NCBI RefSeq assembly: GCF_001557875.1
Contig: NZ_LNRF01000006.1
Location: 1-64,000, forward strand
DNA from: Vibrio splendidus
GTDB lineage: Bacteria > Pseudomonadota > Gammaproteobacteria > Enterobacterales > Vibrionaceae
DNA length: 64,000 nt
Direction: 5' to 3'
The position numbers and the translations under genes are program-made. Position 1 is the first letter of the stretch. Every line of letters starts with the position of its first letter. The notes below the pieces were generated by a model. The model had not been told where the DNA came from. It saw only the letters and a program-made list of their open reading frames with translations, and did no database searches. Shown here in pieces: positions 35,987 to 46,191 of the stretch.

Positions 35987-38845
35987 TTATGCGAACTTAC
36001 GCACTTCGCCTTCACCGTCGATGTTCGACACACAACGACCACAAACTTTCTCGTGACCTTCGATAGTGCCTACATCTGGAGTGTGGTGCCAGCAACGGTC
36101 ACACTTCTCAGCTTCAGTAGCCGCAACTTCAACGAATAGACCAGCAACGTCTGTCGCTTGAGCTGCATCAGACTTCTCGCTCAGTGGCTTAACAACAGCT
36201 GCAGAAGTGATAAGTACGAAACGTAGCTCATCTTCTAGCTTGTTGATTTTCGCCGCTAGTGCATCGTCAGCGTATAGAGTAACTTCAGCTTGCAGTGCAC
36301 CACCGATCGTTTTCTCTTTACGAGCATCTTCAAGAAGCTTGTTCACTGCGCCACGAACAGACTGGATTTCAGTCCAGAATTCGTTACTTAGCTCTTCGCC
36401 TTCAGCAAGACCAAACAGACCTTCGAACCACTCACCTGTGAATACGAACGTGTCGCGCTCACCCGGCATTTCATTCCAGATTTCATCTGCAGTGAACGAC
36501 ATGATAGGTGCCATCCAACGAACTAGAGCTTCTACGATGTAGTAAAGCGCAGTCTGACAGCTACGTTGAGCATGGCTGCCCTGCTTCGCTGTGTACTGAC
36601 GGTCTTTGATTACGTCTAGGTAGAAAGAACCCATTTCGATAGAACAGAACTGCATTAGACGTTGAGTCACACCGTGAGTGTTGTACTCGCCGTATGCTTT
36701 AACAATCTCTTCTTGTGCAGCTTGAGCACGGCCAACAGCCCAGCGATCAAGTGCAACCATCTCTTCAGCAGGTACTAGGTCAGTTTCAGGGTTGAAACCG
36801 TTCAAGTTCGCTAGGAAGAAACGAGCTGTGTTACGAATACGACGGTAAGCATCCGCTGAACGCTTCAGGATTTCATCAGAAACCGCAACTTCACCTGTGT
36901 AGTCTGTAGAAGCAACCCATAGACGCAGGATATCTGCACCTAGCTTGTTGGTTACGTCTTTAGGAGCAACAACGTTACCGATAGATTTAGACATCTTACG
37001 GCCGTTACCATCAACCACGAAACCGTGAGTTAGTACTTGCTTGTACGGTGCTTCGTCTTTCATCGCGATAGATGAAATTAGAGAAGACTGGAACCAGCCA
37101 CGGTGTTGGTCTGAACCTTCAAGGTAAAGATCAGCACTGTGAGTACGCTCTTCGTTCGGGAAGTTGTACTCTTCACGAGAATCAACAACAGAGAAGTGCG
37201 TAACACCTGAGTCGAACCATACGTCTAGCGTATCCATTACTTTTTCGTACTTATCAGCGTCTTCTGCGCCCATAAGTTCAGCAGCGTCTACATCCCACCA
37301 AGCTTGAATGCCTTTCTCTTCAACTAGCTTCGCTACTTTTTCAATAAGTGCAGGGCTTTCTGGGTGAAGTTCTGCTGTTTCTTTATGAACGAACAGAGCA
37401 ATTGGCACACCCCAAGTACGTTGACGAGAGATACACCACTCAGGGCGACCTTCAACCATACCTTCGATACGGCTTTGACCCCATTCAGGCAACCACTCAA
37501 CACTCTTGATTGACTCTAGTGCTTTAGCACGTAGGCCAGCTTGATCCATAGAGATGAACCATTGTGGTGTTGCGCGGAAGATGATCGGAGTTTTGTGTCT
37601 CCAACAATGTGGGTAGCTGTGCTCGTAAGCGTGGTGATGCAGAAGTGCACCTTTCTCTTTTAGAACTTCTAAAACAGAGTCGTTCGCTTTGAATACGTGC
37701 TGACCAGCAAATAGCTCAGTATCTGGCAGGTAAACGCCGTTTGAACCAACTGGGTTAGCGATTTCTAGATTGTACTTCTTACCAACCACGAAATCCTCTT
37801 GACCGTGGCCAGGCGCAGTGTGAACCACACCAGTACCTGAATCCGTTGTTACGTGGTCGCCAAGAACAGCAGGAACAGTAAAACCGTAGAACGGGTGGTT
37901 GAACTGAGAAAGCTCAAGATCAGCACCAGTAGCAAAGCCAAGGTTATGGAAATGCTCGATACCTGCACGGTCCATTACGTCTTTTGCTAGTTCAGAAGCA
38001 ACAACGATACGTTGAGCAGGCTGATCGCCATTCGCTTCAACTTGGATAAGCACGTATTCAAGATCATCACGTAGACATACTGCGCGGTTCGCTGGCAGAG
38101 TCCATGGTGTTGTCGTCCAGATAACGATAGAAATTTCGCCTTGACCCGCATGACCTTCAGCTAGAGTAAATTTCTCTAGAAGCGCCGCTTCGTCAGCTGC
38201 AGTAAATTTCACATCGATAGATGGAGAAACTTTATCTTTGTATTCAACTTCAGCTTCAGCCAGAGCAGAACCACAGTCAGTACACCAGTGAACTGGTTTG
38301 AAACCTTTAAGAAGGTGACCTTTATCTGCGATTTTGCCTAGAGAACGAATGATGTTCGCTTCTGTACCGAAATCCATAGTGCGGTAAGGTTTGTCCCACT
38401 CGCCCATGATGCCAAGACGTTTGAAGCTCTCTTTCTGACCTTCAACTTGACCCGCAGCGTACTTACGACACTCTTCGCGGAATTCAGCAGCCGAAATCTT
38501 CTGACCAGGCTTACCTTTCTTCTTCTCAACCATTAGCTCGATTGGAAGACCGTGACAGTCCCAACCAGGGATGTACGGTGCATCAAAACCAGAAAGGGTC
38601 TTAGATTTGATAATAATGTCTTTAAGAATCTTATTCAGCGCGTGGCCAATGTGAATGTCGCCGTTCGCGTATGGAGGGCCATCATGCAGTACGAAAGATT
38701 TTTTACCTTTCTTTGCCTTACGGATTTCGCCGTAAAGATCTTCTTTGTACCAACGCTTCAGCATTTCTGGCTCACGATTTGCCAGATTGCCGCGCATTGG
38801 GAACCCTGTTTCTGGTAAGTTCAGGGTATCTTTATAATCACTCAT
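35987..38845 (-). CDS. ileS: Isoleucyl-tRNA synthetase
   Basis: Class I synthetase that charges tRNA-Ile and edits valine. The 952 residues contain the HIGH motif in [15 protein letters not shown] (about 58-72), the CP1 editing domain with [18 protein letters not shown] in [11 protein letters not shown] (about 602-612), and a C-terminal zinc finger CDRCWHH..CGRC. Codon use is strongly biased, as expected for high expression. It follows ribF by 63 bp. Confidence 0.98.
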   Translation of the reverse strand: MSDYKDTLNLPETGFPMRGNLANREPEMLKRWYKEDLYGEIRKAKKGKKSFVLHDGPPYANGDIHIGHALNKILKDIIIKSKTLSGFDAPYIPGWDCHGLPIELMVEKKKGKPGQKISAAEFREECRKYAAGQVEGQKESFKRLGIMGEWDKPYRTMDFGTEANIIRSLGKIADKGHLLKGFKPVHWCTDCGSALAEAEVEYKDKVSPSIDVKFTAADEAALLEKFTLAEGHAGQGEISIVIWTTTPWTLPANRAVCLRDDLEYVLIQVEANGDQPAQRIVVASELAKDVMDRAGIEHFHNLGFATGADLELSQFNHPFYGFTVPAVLGDHVTTDSGTGVVHTAPGHGQEDFVVGKKYNLEIANPVGSNGVYLPDTELFAGQHVFKANDSVLEVLKEKGALLHHHAYEHSYPHCWRHKTPIIFRATPQWFISMDQAGLRAKALESIKSVEWLPEWGQSRIEGMVEGRPEWCISRQRTWGVPIALFVHKETAELHPESPALIEKVAKLVEEKGIQAWWDVDAAELMGAEDADKYEKVMDTLDVWFDSGVTHFSVVDSREEYNFPNEERTHSADLYLEGSDQHRGWFQSSLISSIAMKDEAPYKQVLTHGFVVDGNGRKMSKSIGNVVAPKDVTNKLGADILRLWVASTDYTGEVAVSDEILKRSADAYRRIRNTARFFLANLNGFNPETDLVPAEEMVALDRWAVGRAQAAQEEIVKAYGEYNTHGVTQRLMQFCSIEMGSFYLDVIKDRQYTAKQGSHAQRSCQTALYYIVEALVRWMAPIMSFTADEIWNEMPGERDTFVFTGEWFEGLFGLAEGEELSNEFWTEIQSVRGAVNKLLEDARKEKTIGGALQAEVTLYADDALAAKINKLEDELRFVLITSAAVVKPLSEKSDAAQATDVAGLFVEVAATEAEKCDRCWHHTPDVGTIEGHEKVCGRCVSNIDGEGEVRKFA

Positions 38846-38908
38846 CGATTCTTAATTCCGTTATATTGGGCGAAGTTAGACATTATGTTAATCGGTGGAA
38901 TCATCCGA

Positions 38909-39844
38909 TTAATTCTTTAGCTGAAGCAGCCACACCCTTGCGGCTTCAGCATCCAATTCTATTTGATTCTTTAGTGCGTCGAACGATTCAAATTTTATCT
39001 CGTCGCGCAGTTTGTGCAAAAGTCGTACTTCTAACTGTTTACCATATAAATTGGCTTTAAAGTCAAAAAAGTGCACTTCTAATTGCTGCCTTACCCCATT
39101 AACTGTTGGTCGTTGTCCAATATTAGCAACGCCACCGACAGGAACACCGTCGATATCCAATGCTTCAACAACATACACTCCCGATACAGGAGAAACACAA
39201 CGCTTTAATGGAATATTAGCGGTAGGGAAACCGATAGTTCTCCCTAGTTTTCGACCATGGGACACTCGACCACTAATACTGTAATCACGTCCTAACATGG
39301 TAGCACTTGCAGCCAAGTCATCGACCGCTAATGCATTTCGTATCTCAGTACTACTTACTCGTAATTGGTTTAAGCAATAGCTTTGGGTGCTTACCACCTC
39401 AAAACCGTACTTCTCGCCCGCCTCTTTGAGCATAGCGAAATTACCAGTGCGACCTTTACCAAAGCAAAAATCGTCACCAACCACCAAGAACTTCACACCA
39501 AGCTTATCAACCAAAAGATCCTTAATGAATGCTTCTGCAGATAAACTTGCAAAATACTGATTAAAATTAACACACAATAAGCGACTGATATCTAGCTTAC
39601 TCAGTTGCACGTATTTGTCTCGTAAACGAGTTAAACGTGCTGGCGCTCTATCTCGGGCAAACAGCTCCATAGGCTGCGGTTCAAACGTCATAACAACAGA
39701 AGGTAGCCCTAGTGCTGCAGCTTGTTTAGAAACCTGACTCAGAACCTCTTGATGTCCTAAATGAACACCATCGAAGTTACCTATGGTTAATACACAGCCA
39801 TGATGCTGCGCTTTAATATTGTGTATACCTCGGATCAGTTCCAT
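38909..39844 (-). CDS. ribF: Bifunctional riboflavin kinase / FAD synthetase RibF
   Basis: Makes FMN and then FAD from riboflavin. The N-terminal nucleotidyltransferase domain carries GNFDGVHLGHQ (about 22-32) and STEIRNAL; the C-terminal flavokinase domain begins with GRVSHGRKLGRTIGFPTANI. It has 311 residues (E. coli 313). It lies between murJ and ileS, all on the minus strand. Confidence 0.96.
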   Translation of the reverse strand: MELIRGIHNIKAQHHGCVLTIGNFDGVHLGHQEVLSQVSKQAAALGLPSVVMTFEPQPMELFARDRAPARLTRLRDKYVQLSKLDISRLLCVNFNQYFASLSAEAFIKDLLVDKLGVKFLVVGDDFCFGKGRTGNFAMLKEAGEKYGFEVVSTQSYCLNQLRVSSTEIRNALAVDDLAASATMLGRDYSISGRVSHGRKLGRTIGFPTANIPLKRCVSPVSGVYVVEALDIDGVPVGGVANIGQRPTVNGVRQQLEVHFFDFKANLYGKQLEVRLLHKLRDEIKFESFDALKNQIELDAEAARVWLLQLKN

Positions 39845-39914
39845 TATGATCAGCTAAAACCTGTTATTTGCATCATTTATTGTGTGAAACCGACGGATTA
39901 TATACTAATCAGTA

Positions 39915-41492
39915 TTAATCTGTCGCTGCTTTTAAATGTTTTACTCGGATACCTAAAACCAGTACCGAAACAATATAAACAAAGCCACCAAGTCCAATCA
40001 AGCCTGTTAGCATCAGCGCTCTCTGACTAAAGCTCCATTCAAGCCACTGTTGCATATTATCTAGCTGCCACAAAATAGCCGCAACCATCACGCCACCAGA
40101 GACAATTAACTTCGCGCAGAACAACAAAGTCGTCTTCGTTAATTTGTAGACACCTGCGAGGTGTAAACCACGATATAACAAGGCCATATTCACAAAGGCT
40201 GACAGTGCCGTCGCAATCGCCAAACCCACATAACCATAGAAATAAGCAAAGATCGCGTTAAACACCATATTGGTCACCATTGCGATAATGCCGTACTTAA
40301 CCGGTGTTTTGGTATCTTGGCGCGAGTAATAACCTGGGGCTAACACTTTAATCAACATGAAGTTAAGCAAGCCTGACGCGTAAGCTACCAATGACATCGA
40401 CGCCTGCTGTACATCATGTGGAGAAAACTCACCGCGCATGAATAACACCATCAGCATTGGTTTAGCTAAAACGATAAGACCTAACATCGCAGGAATACCA
40501 AGCAGCAAAACCATGCGCACGCCCCAGTCCATGGTATGCGCGAATCCTTCCCCTTGAGCATCTACGTGTTTACGAGATAAAGCAGGAAGAATCACGGTCG
40601 CAATCGCGATACCGAATAAACCGAGAGGAAATTCAAGCAGTCGGTCTGAGTAGTACAACCAACTGATAGAGCCTGTTGCGAGGAAGCTGGCGATAAAGGT
40701 ATCAAACAATAAGTTGATTTGACTGACCGATACACCGAACAAAGCTGGGATCATTAATGTGCGGATCTTAACTACACCCGGATCTCTCCAGCCCCACTTC
40801 GGCTTAACCAACACACCCGCTTTGATCAAGAAAGGCATTTGGAAAAGAAATTGGACTAAGCCACCAAGAAACACACCAATGGCTAAACCAATTTCTGGTT
40901 GTTCTAAATTAGGAGAGATAAACCATGCAGCGCCGATGATCATCACGTTCAAGAACACTGGAGTAAAAGAAGAGACCGCAAACTTACCTAATGTATTAAG
41001 AATGGCCCCAGATAAAGCTACGAAGGTGATGAACCACAAATAAGGAAAGGTAATCTTGAGCATAAGGCTCGCTAGCTCAAATTTTGGCGCTGATGGGCCA
41101 TCATTTAGCCAGTCGATAAACCAACCCGCACCAAACATCGCGGTGATCACGCCAGAGCCCAATACCCCGATAACGGTGACGATAGACACTAAAACTCCGA
41201 GCGTACCCGATACTTTGGCAATTAAATCTCGAGTCTTATCTTTATCACCTGCTGCGTGATATTCCGTTAATACAGGAACAAACGCTTGAGAAAACGCACC
41301 TTCTGCAAAAAGTCGACGTAAGAAATTAGGAATTTTATTAGCGAAGAAGAATACGTCAGCACTCGCTCCAGCCCCCATCAAATTTGCTACTACTACATCA
41401 CGTACTAGCCCCAACACACGGGAAACAAAAGTCATTGCACTGACAATCAGGCCTGACTTTAATAGTCGTTTACTCACAGAAACCTCTGACAC
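39915..41492 (-). CDS. murJ: Lipid II flippase MurJ
   Basis: Polytopic inner-membrane protein that flips lipid-linked peptidoglycan precursor. The 525 residues have about 14 hydrophobic segments and the MurJ/MviN features SRVLGLVRD near 24-32, FFFANKIPNFLRRLFAEGAF and QDTKTPVKYGI. The position between rpsT and ribF is the common vibrio arrangement; in E. coli murJ lies elsewhere, and rpsT is the direct neighbour of ribF. Confidence 0.96.
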   Translation of the reverse strand: MSEVSVSKRLLKSGLIVSAMTFVSRVLGLVRDVVVANLMGAGASADVFFFANKIPNFLRRLFAEGAFSQAFVPVLTEYHAAGDKDKTRDLIAKVSGTLGVLVSIVTVIGVLGSGVITAMFGAGWFIDWLNDGPSAPKFELASLMLKITFPYLWFITFVALSGAILNTLGKFAVSSFTPVFLNVMIIGAAWFISPNLEQPEIGLAIGVFLGGLVQFLFQMPFLIKAGVLVKPKWGWRDPGVVKIRTLMIPALFGVSVSQINLLFDTFIASFLATGSISWLYYSDRLLEFPLGLFGIAIATVILPALSRKHVDAQGEGFAHTMDWGVRMVLLLGIPAMLGLIVLAKPMLMVLFMRGEFSPHDVQQASMSLVAYASGLLNFMLIKVLAPGYYSRQDTKTPVKYGIIAMVTNMVFNAIFAYFYGYVGLAIATALSAFVNMALLYRGLHLAGVYKLTKTTLLFCAKLIVSGGVMVAAILWQLDNMQQWLEWSFSQRALMLTGLIGLGGFVYIVSVLVLGIRVKHLKAATD

Positions 41493-41652
41493 TGGTTGAT
41501 TACTTTCAAGCGAGGATAAATACTATCCTATCCTAAGAAGCATATTTATTAGCATTGGTCTAAAAATGCTGTTAGAATCCCCGCCATCTTAACCGCGATG
41601 ACCTTTCCATACCAAAGTTTGTTTGGCTACGATTGGTTTTTGCACAAATCAT

Positions 41653-41681
41653 TTGACAATTAAGCGCTAATGAGGGATAGT
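41653..41681 (+). promoter_or_regulatory. Promoter of rpsT
   Basis: A perfect -35 TTGACA (41653-41658) and a -10 GATAGT (41676-41681) with a 17-bp spacer. Transcription would start near 41688. The -35 region lies in an imperfect inverted repeat (TGACAATTAAG at 41654-41664, with CTTAAATTGTCA at 41689-41700), so the early transcript and promoter share a palindrome. Confidence 0.6.
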
Positions 41682-41728
41682 CCTCGCCCTTAAATTGTCA
41701 CCGAACTAAGTTTTTGGGAGTTAGACCC

Positions 41729-41989
41729 TTGGCAAACAGTAAATCTGCTAAGAAGCGCGCTATCCAAGCTGAGAAACGTCGCCAGCACAATGCTAGCCGT
41801 CGTTCTATGATGCGCACTTACATGAAAAAGACTATCGCAGCTATTGCAGCTGGTGATAAAGAAGCTGCAACTGCTGCTCTTGTAGAAGTTACACCACTTC
41901 TTGACCGTATGGCGACTAAAGGCCTTATTCATAAGAATAAAGCTGCACGTCATAAGTCTCGTTTCGCTGCTGCAATCAAAGCTCTTTAA
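41729..41989 (+). CDS. rpsT: 30S ribosomal protein S20
   Basis: Primary 16S-binding ribosomal protein. The 86-residue basic protein starts [20 protein letters not shown] and ends [19 protein letters not shown], both typical of S20. The start codon is TTG at 41729, with a GGAG 8 bases upstream; E. coli rpsT also uses UUG, which is part of its translational autoregulation. An in-frame TTG at 41714 is too close to the ribosome-binding site. Confidence 0.97.
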   Translation: MANSKSAKKRAIQAEKRRQHNASRRSMMRTYMKKTIAAIAAGDKEAATAALVEVTPLLDRMATKGLIHKNKAARHKSRFAAAIKAL

Positions 41990-42016
41990 TAGAAATTTGA
42001 TTACAACGCAAAACGA

Positions 42017-42043
42017 AAAAAACCGGCCTAGGCCGGTTTTTTT
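42017..42043 (+). terminator. Terminator of rpsT
   Basis: A near-perfect palindrome AAACCGGCC-TA-GGCCGGTTT preceded by A residues and ending in seven T residues. It lies 28 bases after the stop codon. Confidence 0.94.
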
Positions 42044-42259
42044 ATATCTAAATTTTGAGTAACGCTTTTATTTTACGTGCTAACAGCCATTTTACTTACC
42101 GATAGACAATTAAGCAGATAGATAAAAAACAATCAGGAAAATAAAGAGAGAAGCAAATCGGTACGTAGACAGGTAAATTTTAACGTTCGACATGAAATAC
42201 TGACACTTCCTTGTGTCATTCCATCGCTGATAAGAAATCCCCCTCCCACCAGCAATTAG

Positions 42260-42553
42260 CTACTTACAGTAAATACCATGCAGTAGGTTAATCATCGCTT
42301 TGACTTCTTCACTGCTCAATGTGTAATACACGGTTTGAGCTTCTTTGCGAGTTTCGACCAAACCATCTCTTCTCAACCAAGCAAGATGTTGAGATAAAGC
42401 AGACTGACTCAGTTCCAGCTTGCCACACAACTCCCCAACCGACAGCTCAGTACCATGTAATAGGCACAAGATCTGTAAGCGACGCTCGTTGGCCATGGCT
42501 TTGAGTAGAATCACAGCTTGCGCTGAGTTCTTCTCCATCTCTTTTAAGTTCAT
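42260..42553 (-). CDS. hlyU: ArsR-family transcriptional activator HlyU
   Basis: Winged-helix regulator; in pathogenic vibrios HlyU relieves H-NS silencing of haemolysin and toxin genes. The 97 residues contain the recognition segment ELSQSALSQHLAWLRRDGLV and no ArsR metal-binding cysteine box. Cys30 and Cys96 correspond to the redox pair Cys38/Cys104 of V. cholerae HlyU after allowing for its 8-residue longer N-terminus. It sits between rpsT and nhaR, the V. cholerae order. The spacer 41990-42259 holds only the rpsT terminator. Confidence 0.9.
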   Translation of the reverse strand: MNLKEMEKNSAQAVILLKAMANERRLQILCLLHGTELSVGELCGKLELSQSALSQHLAWLRRDGLVETRKEAQTVYYTLSSEEVKAMINLLHGIYCK

Positions 42554-42653
42554 AGTTTGGCTCCCTACAACCTTTACGCCAACTACGGGCTATCAGTATT
42601 TCCGGCATATGGTGGAGTTATGATAATCGATATCAATTCATTAACAAACCGCC

Positions 42654-43544
42654 TCACTCGAACAATTTGCTAAAATCTGCGTCGCATACGTTTTTTACTG
42701 CTGGATGTTGGATCATCCTCTCAGCAAATATGACGTAGTACTCCTCTTTTAACTCTTCAATACCACCTAATAGCTGCAGTGATGTGTCTTCTTCTACTTC
42801 AGACATATAAAGCGTCGGTGCTAAGAATATTGCGTCATCATGGTAACGCGCAAAAGCCTTCATTAATGCGGCATCATCAAACTCACCCAAAATATCAGGT
42901 TTAAGTCCTTGTCTATCAAACCATTGCAGTACTTTACGTCCCATCGAGGTTCGGCTTCCTGGGATCAAAAGCTTTCTTTGTTCTAATACTGCGGGGAAGT
43001 TAACGCCTTCAACCTTGCCTGAACTGAAAAAACTCATTCCACTCTCGCCCAACTTTTTACTAAATAGGCCCGGGCTTTGACTAGAGTCCACCGGACAGTC
43101 AGACAAGATCATATCGAGCTTATGCTGAGAGAGTTGCTCAAGTAGCATTTCATGGGTCGATTCAAAACAGCGTAAATGAATGCTGTTATCTGGAGGGATG
43201 GTCGACATCAGTATCTTACTGACGAGTCTTTTAGAGAGCGCATCTGCAACGCCAACATCAAACAGAATATTGGAGTGCTGGCTGTAATTCACGATATCCA
43301 GCATCTCGTAACTCAGGCCAAACATTCGGTCAGCATATTTAAACACTAGCTGTCCAAGTTCTGTTGGCTCAACACTGCGGCCATTACGCTTGGTCAACTT
43401 GCCATCCATGCGCTCTTCTAAGGCTTTTATCTGCCCCGTTACCGTTTGTGGTGTTAGGAATAGGGCTTCTGCAGCTTTAGTAACAGAACCTTGCTTGCAA
43501 ACCATCCAGAAGTAATACAGATGGTTGTAGTTGAGGTGCGACAT
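42654..43544 (-). CDS. nhaR: LysR-family activator NhaR
   Basis: Sodium-responsive activator of nhaA in E. coli and also of adhesin genes. The N-terminal HTH ([15 protein letters not shown], then [20 protein letters not shown]) is nearly identical to E. coli NhaR, as is [16 protein letters not shown] (here [16 protein letters not shown]) and [19 protein letters not shown] in the effector domain. ATG 43544 gives 296 residues; the longer frame to 43622 adds 26 unsupported residues. No nhaA gene is adjacent. The gene is divergent from nptA. Confidence 0.93.
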   Translation of the reverse strand: MSHLNYNHLYYFWMVCKQGSVTKAAEALFLTPQTVTGQIKALEERMDGKLTKRNGRSVEPTELGQLVFKYADRMFGLSYEMLDIVNYSQHSNILFDVGVADALSKRLVSKILMSTIPPDNSIHLRCFESTHEMLLEQLSQHKLDMILSDCPVDSSQSPGLFSKKLGESGMSFFSSGKVEGVNFPAVLEQRKLLIPGSRTSMGRKVLQWFDRQGLKPDILGEFDDAALMKAFARYHDDAIFLAPTLYMSEVEEDTSLQLLGGIEELKEEYYVIFAERMIQHPAVKNVCDADFSKLFE

Positions 43545-43933
43545 AGGTGTGCCGTAATAAAAGAGTAGATACCCTTTTATATCAAATATGACACCGCCAC
43601 TCAATAAACTCGGAAAAACCAAACCTAACTAAGCATTACTACCTATTTTTACGAAGTGTCTGATTTCATAATGTAATATTTCAGCAATTATTTTCAATTT
43701 TTCTCCAACTTTTAAGATCTACACCACCAAGTCATAAATCACACAAAACCCAACAAAAACAACTGGTTAAAATGGCAGTATTTACTGTCAAAATATTTAA
43801 ACAGCAAATCATCACAAAAAAAACCAACCTAAACCAAAATGTAATATTACTGAAATATTTGTTCTCTAACATCACGCTCAGATTAAACAAACAGACCAAA
43901 CACAGACTTAAACGGTCCAATGGAGAATACATT
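43545..43933. other. Divergent promoter region of nhaR and nptA
   Basis: A 389-bp AT-rich spacer without a credible gene. It holds two related sequences, AATGTAATATTTCAG near 43670 and AATGTAATATTACTGAAATATT near 43838, and a small palindrome CAGTATTTACTG near 43777-43788. One PHO-box-like half CTGTCAA lies near 43785, without a clear partner. The in-frame extension of nptA into this region (from 43772) has atypical composition and is not counted as coding. Confidence 0.5.
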
Positions 43934-45079
43934 ATGAACCAAGCTACTACTGCAGCAGCGCCTATCTCGAGCACTACTCGTTGGCTACGCTGGGCTAACT
44001 TGGCATTCATGCTTTACCTACTATTACTTTCAGTTTCAATGGTTGGTACAGGCTTCAAATGGGCAACAGGCGAGCAAGCAAAGGTTCTTTTTGAATTTGC
44101 TTCACACCCAGTTGCAGGCTTAATGATTGGTTTAGTAGCAACAGCACTGATTCAGTCATCTAGTACAGTTACTTCAATTATCGTTGGCCTTGTGGCAGGT
44201 GGTTTACCTGTTGAGCTAGCAATCCCAATGATCATGGGTGCGAACATTGGTACTACGGTAACCAATACGCTGGTTAGCCTTGGTCACGTTCGTTGTAAAG
44301 AAGAGTTCAAGCGTGCATTCGCAAGTGCGACAATTCACGACTTCTTTAACCTATTAGCTGTGGCTATCTTCCTACCACTAGAGATGGCGTTTGGTATTCT
44401 AGAGAAGATTTCTCACTGGTTAGTATCACCAATGCTAGCAACAGGTGATATGAGCATGGGTGGTCTAAACTTCATCAAGCCAATCACTAAGCCAGTAGTC
44501 AGTGCGATTAAAGAGCCTCTATCAACATTTGGCGACACTGTTGGCGGCATCATGCTTATCGTTCTAGGTATTGCGACTATCTTCGTAGCCATCACAGTAA
44601 TGGGTAAGCTAATGAAGAGCCTAATGGTTGGTCGTGCTCGTGAGATTCTAAAGAACGCAATCGGTCGTGGCCCTATCCACGGTATCGCTTCTGGCTCTAT
44701 CGTTACTATCCTTGTTCAGTCTTCTTCTACGACAACAAGCTTGATGGTTCCGCTAGTAGGTTCAGGTGTTCTTAAAGTACGTGACGTTTACCCATTCACT
44801 CTGGGAGCAAACATCGGTACATGTATTACAGCTCTACTTGCAGCTACAGCAGTATCTGGTGAGTTCGCGGTATTTGCACTACAGATTGCTCTAGTACACT
44901 TGGTGTTCAACATCATGGCAACGGTATTCATCTTCGGTATCCCGTTCCTACGTGAGCTACCAGTTAAAGCGGCTGACATGATTTCAGACATGGCTGTGAA
45001 GAACAAATCTGTAGTCGCTGGCTACCTTGTTGCGGTATTCCTTGTACTGCCTGGTACCGTGTTAGCACTGACTGCTTAA
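43934..45079 (+). CDS. nptA: Sodium-dependent phosphate cotransporter NptA
   Basis: Inner-membrane Na+/phosphate symporter of the PNaS (SLC34-like) family. ATG 43934, preceded by GGAG, gives 381 residues. Two homologous halves each carry the QSSS signature: ALIQSSSTVTSIIVGL and ILVQSSSTTTSLMVPL, together with GANIGTTVTN and GANIGTCITA. V. cholerae NptA (next to nhaR and hlyU) has this activity. A strong terminator follows. Confidence 0.92.
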   Translation: MNQATTAAAPISSTTRWLRWANLAFMLYLLLLSVSMVGTGFKWATGEQAKVLFEFASHPVAGLMIGLVATALIQSSSTVTSIIVGLVAGGLPVELAIPMIMGANIGTTVTNTLVSLGHVRCKEEFKRAFASATIHDFFNLLAVAIFLPLEMAFGILEKISHWLVSPMLATGDMSMGGLNFIKPITKPVVSAIKEPLSTFGDTVGGIMLIVLGIATIFVAITVMGKLMKSLMVGRAREILKNAIGRGPIHGIASGSIVTILVQSSSTTTSLMVPLVGSGVLKVRDVYPFTLGANIGTCITALLAATAVSGEFAVFALQIALVHLVFNIMATVFIFGIPFLRELPVKAADMISDMAVKNKSVVAGYLVAVFLVLPGTVLALTA

Positions 45080-45104
45080 TAGCAAAATAAACATCGCTTA
45101 TAGC

Positions 45105-45140
45105 AAAGCCCGCAACCTCCTAGGTTGCGGGCTTTTTCTT
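45105..45140 (+). terminator. Terminator of nptA
   Basis: A 14-bp stem AAAGCCCGCAACCT/AGGTTGCGGGCTTT with a 3-base loop, followed by a T-rich tail. Confidence 0.93.
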
Positions 45141-45149
45141 TTTAGGAAC

Positions 45150-45490
45150 AGATACGGGAAACAAAAAAAGATGCGGGATTCGAGTAAACGAGTAACGAAG
45201 ACCAAAACCAGATACGAGATTCGTGTAAACGAGTAACGAAAAGCGACTCTCTCTAATTATCTGCGTTTTAATATTTCGTATCTAACTGACTCAAATCTAA
45301 ACACGCTCTTCGCATCTCGAATCCCGTTTGCTCGCATCTAAAAATCCGTCATTCCCTACTGCGAGGCACGAGCGTGATAGGGAATCTGCCTAGCACACTA
45401 CACCCAGAGATTCCCTACTCCCTCCTTCGTCGGTCTAGGGAATGACGGAGGCTTTGCTCTTCGTATCTCGCATCTCGTGTACTCGTATCT
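45150..45490. repeat. Nested palindromic intergenic repeat region
   Basis: The 340-bp spacer after nptA is built of repeats. A direct repeat of 30 bp (45170-45199 and 45211-45240, core GTAAACGAGTAACGAA) matches at 27 positions. CGGGATTCGAG (45174-45184) is inverted at 45316-45326. CCGTCATTCCCTA (45346-45358) is inverted at 45436-45448, enclosing a second pair TAGGGAATCT/AGATTCCCTA (45379-45388 and 45408-45417). Outer ends carry AGATACG and CGTATCT. No ORF is credible. It looks like a composite of two mobile palindromic repeats, one nested in the other. Confidence 0.7.
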
Positions 45491-45497
45491 AGCGCCC

Positions 45498-45974
45498 CTA
45501 CTTACCTTGCTCATAACGTAAGTACATAATGGCAACCATGCCAAAGCCGATAAATTGCCATAGATACTGCCCATCGCTTGCGCCAGTGATGGTTTGAGTA
45601 AAAGCCATACAAGCAGTCACAAACAGAGAAGCAAAGGCAGCATAGAGCAACCACGGACGCTCTTTGCCAACCATGAACTCACCAGCAAGTACTGAACGAA
45701 GAACCAATAAAAATGGCACACATTGCAAAGCAATCAGAATCGGGAACATATAGTCGAACGTTGGGCTCAGTAGAGCATGACCGATTTGGCTCTTATCCCA
45801 AGTGCCGACAATGTAACCTTTCCAGCCAGCCCAAGTGTCTCCCGAATAAGCAGTGTCGGGCGTAATGAAGCCAAGTAGCACGCCCATCACTTTATCGATA
45901 AAGCCATTTTTGAACCAAAAAACGAACAGGAAGATCTGAATTGGAATGATCTGAAAAGCGAATTTCTTCAACAT
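45498..45974 (-). CDS. Membrane protein of unknown function
   Basis: I do not recognise the family. The 158 residues contain four probable membrane segments (about 6-22, 75-93, 107-127 and 137-153), a tryptophan-rich soluble stretch between the first two (TWAGWKGYIVGTWDKSQ), and a short basic end. No signal peptidase site or catalytic motif is visible. It lies 217 bp downstream of the ToxR/CadC-like regulator gene on the same strand, so a functional link is possible but not shown. Confidence 0.65.
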   Translation of the reverse strand: MLKKFAFQIIPIQIFLFVFWFKNGFIDKVMGVLLGFITPDTAYSGDTWAGWKGYIVGTWDKSQIGHALLSPTFDYMFPILIALQCVPFLLVLRSVLAGEFMVGKERPWLLYAAFASLFVTACMAFTQTITGASDGQYLWQFIGFGMVAIMYLRYEQGK

Positions 45975-46191
45975 ATGTGTACCCTAAATAGTTAATAATT
46001 TAGATACCAGTATCTGGAAGTCGATGTTTTTACGCTTGATGCAAGGCAATCGAGCCTGAGTCCAAACAATAATCAAACATGTTGAGAAGCCTGTTGGCAC
46101 AAGAAAGTCTTGCGAAAATACCGTTGCCATTAGCTCTCACGAAACACCTTCGCTTGAGAACTTATTTCGTGGTTTAGGAAAGGTTTGTTTT

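Noticed and set aside
43772..43933. N-terminal extension of nptA by 54 codons
   Set aside because: The extension is lysine/asparagine-rich, AT-rich and unlike the family; the ATG at 43934 has GGAG upstream and starts the conserved protein.
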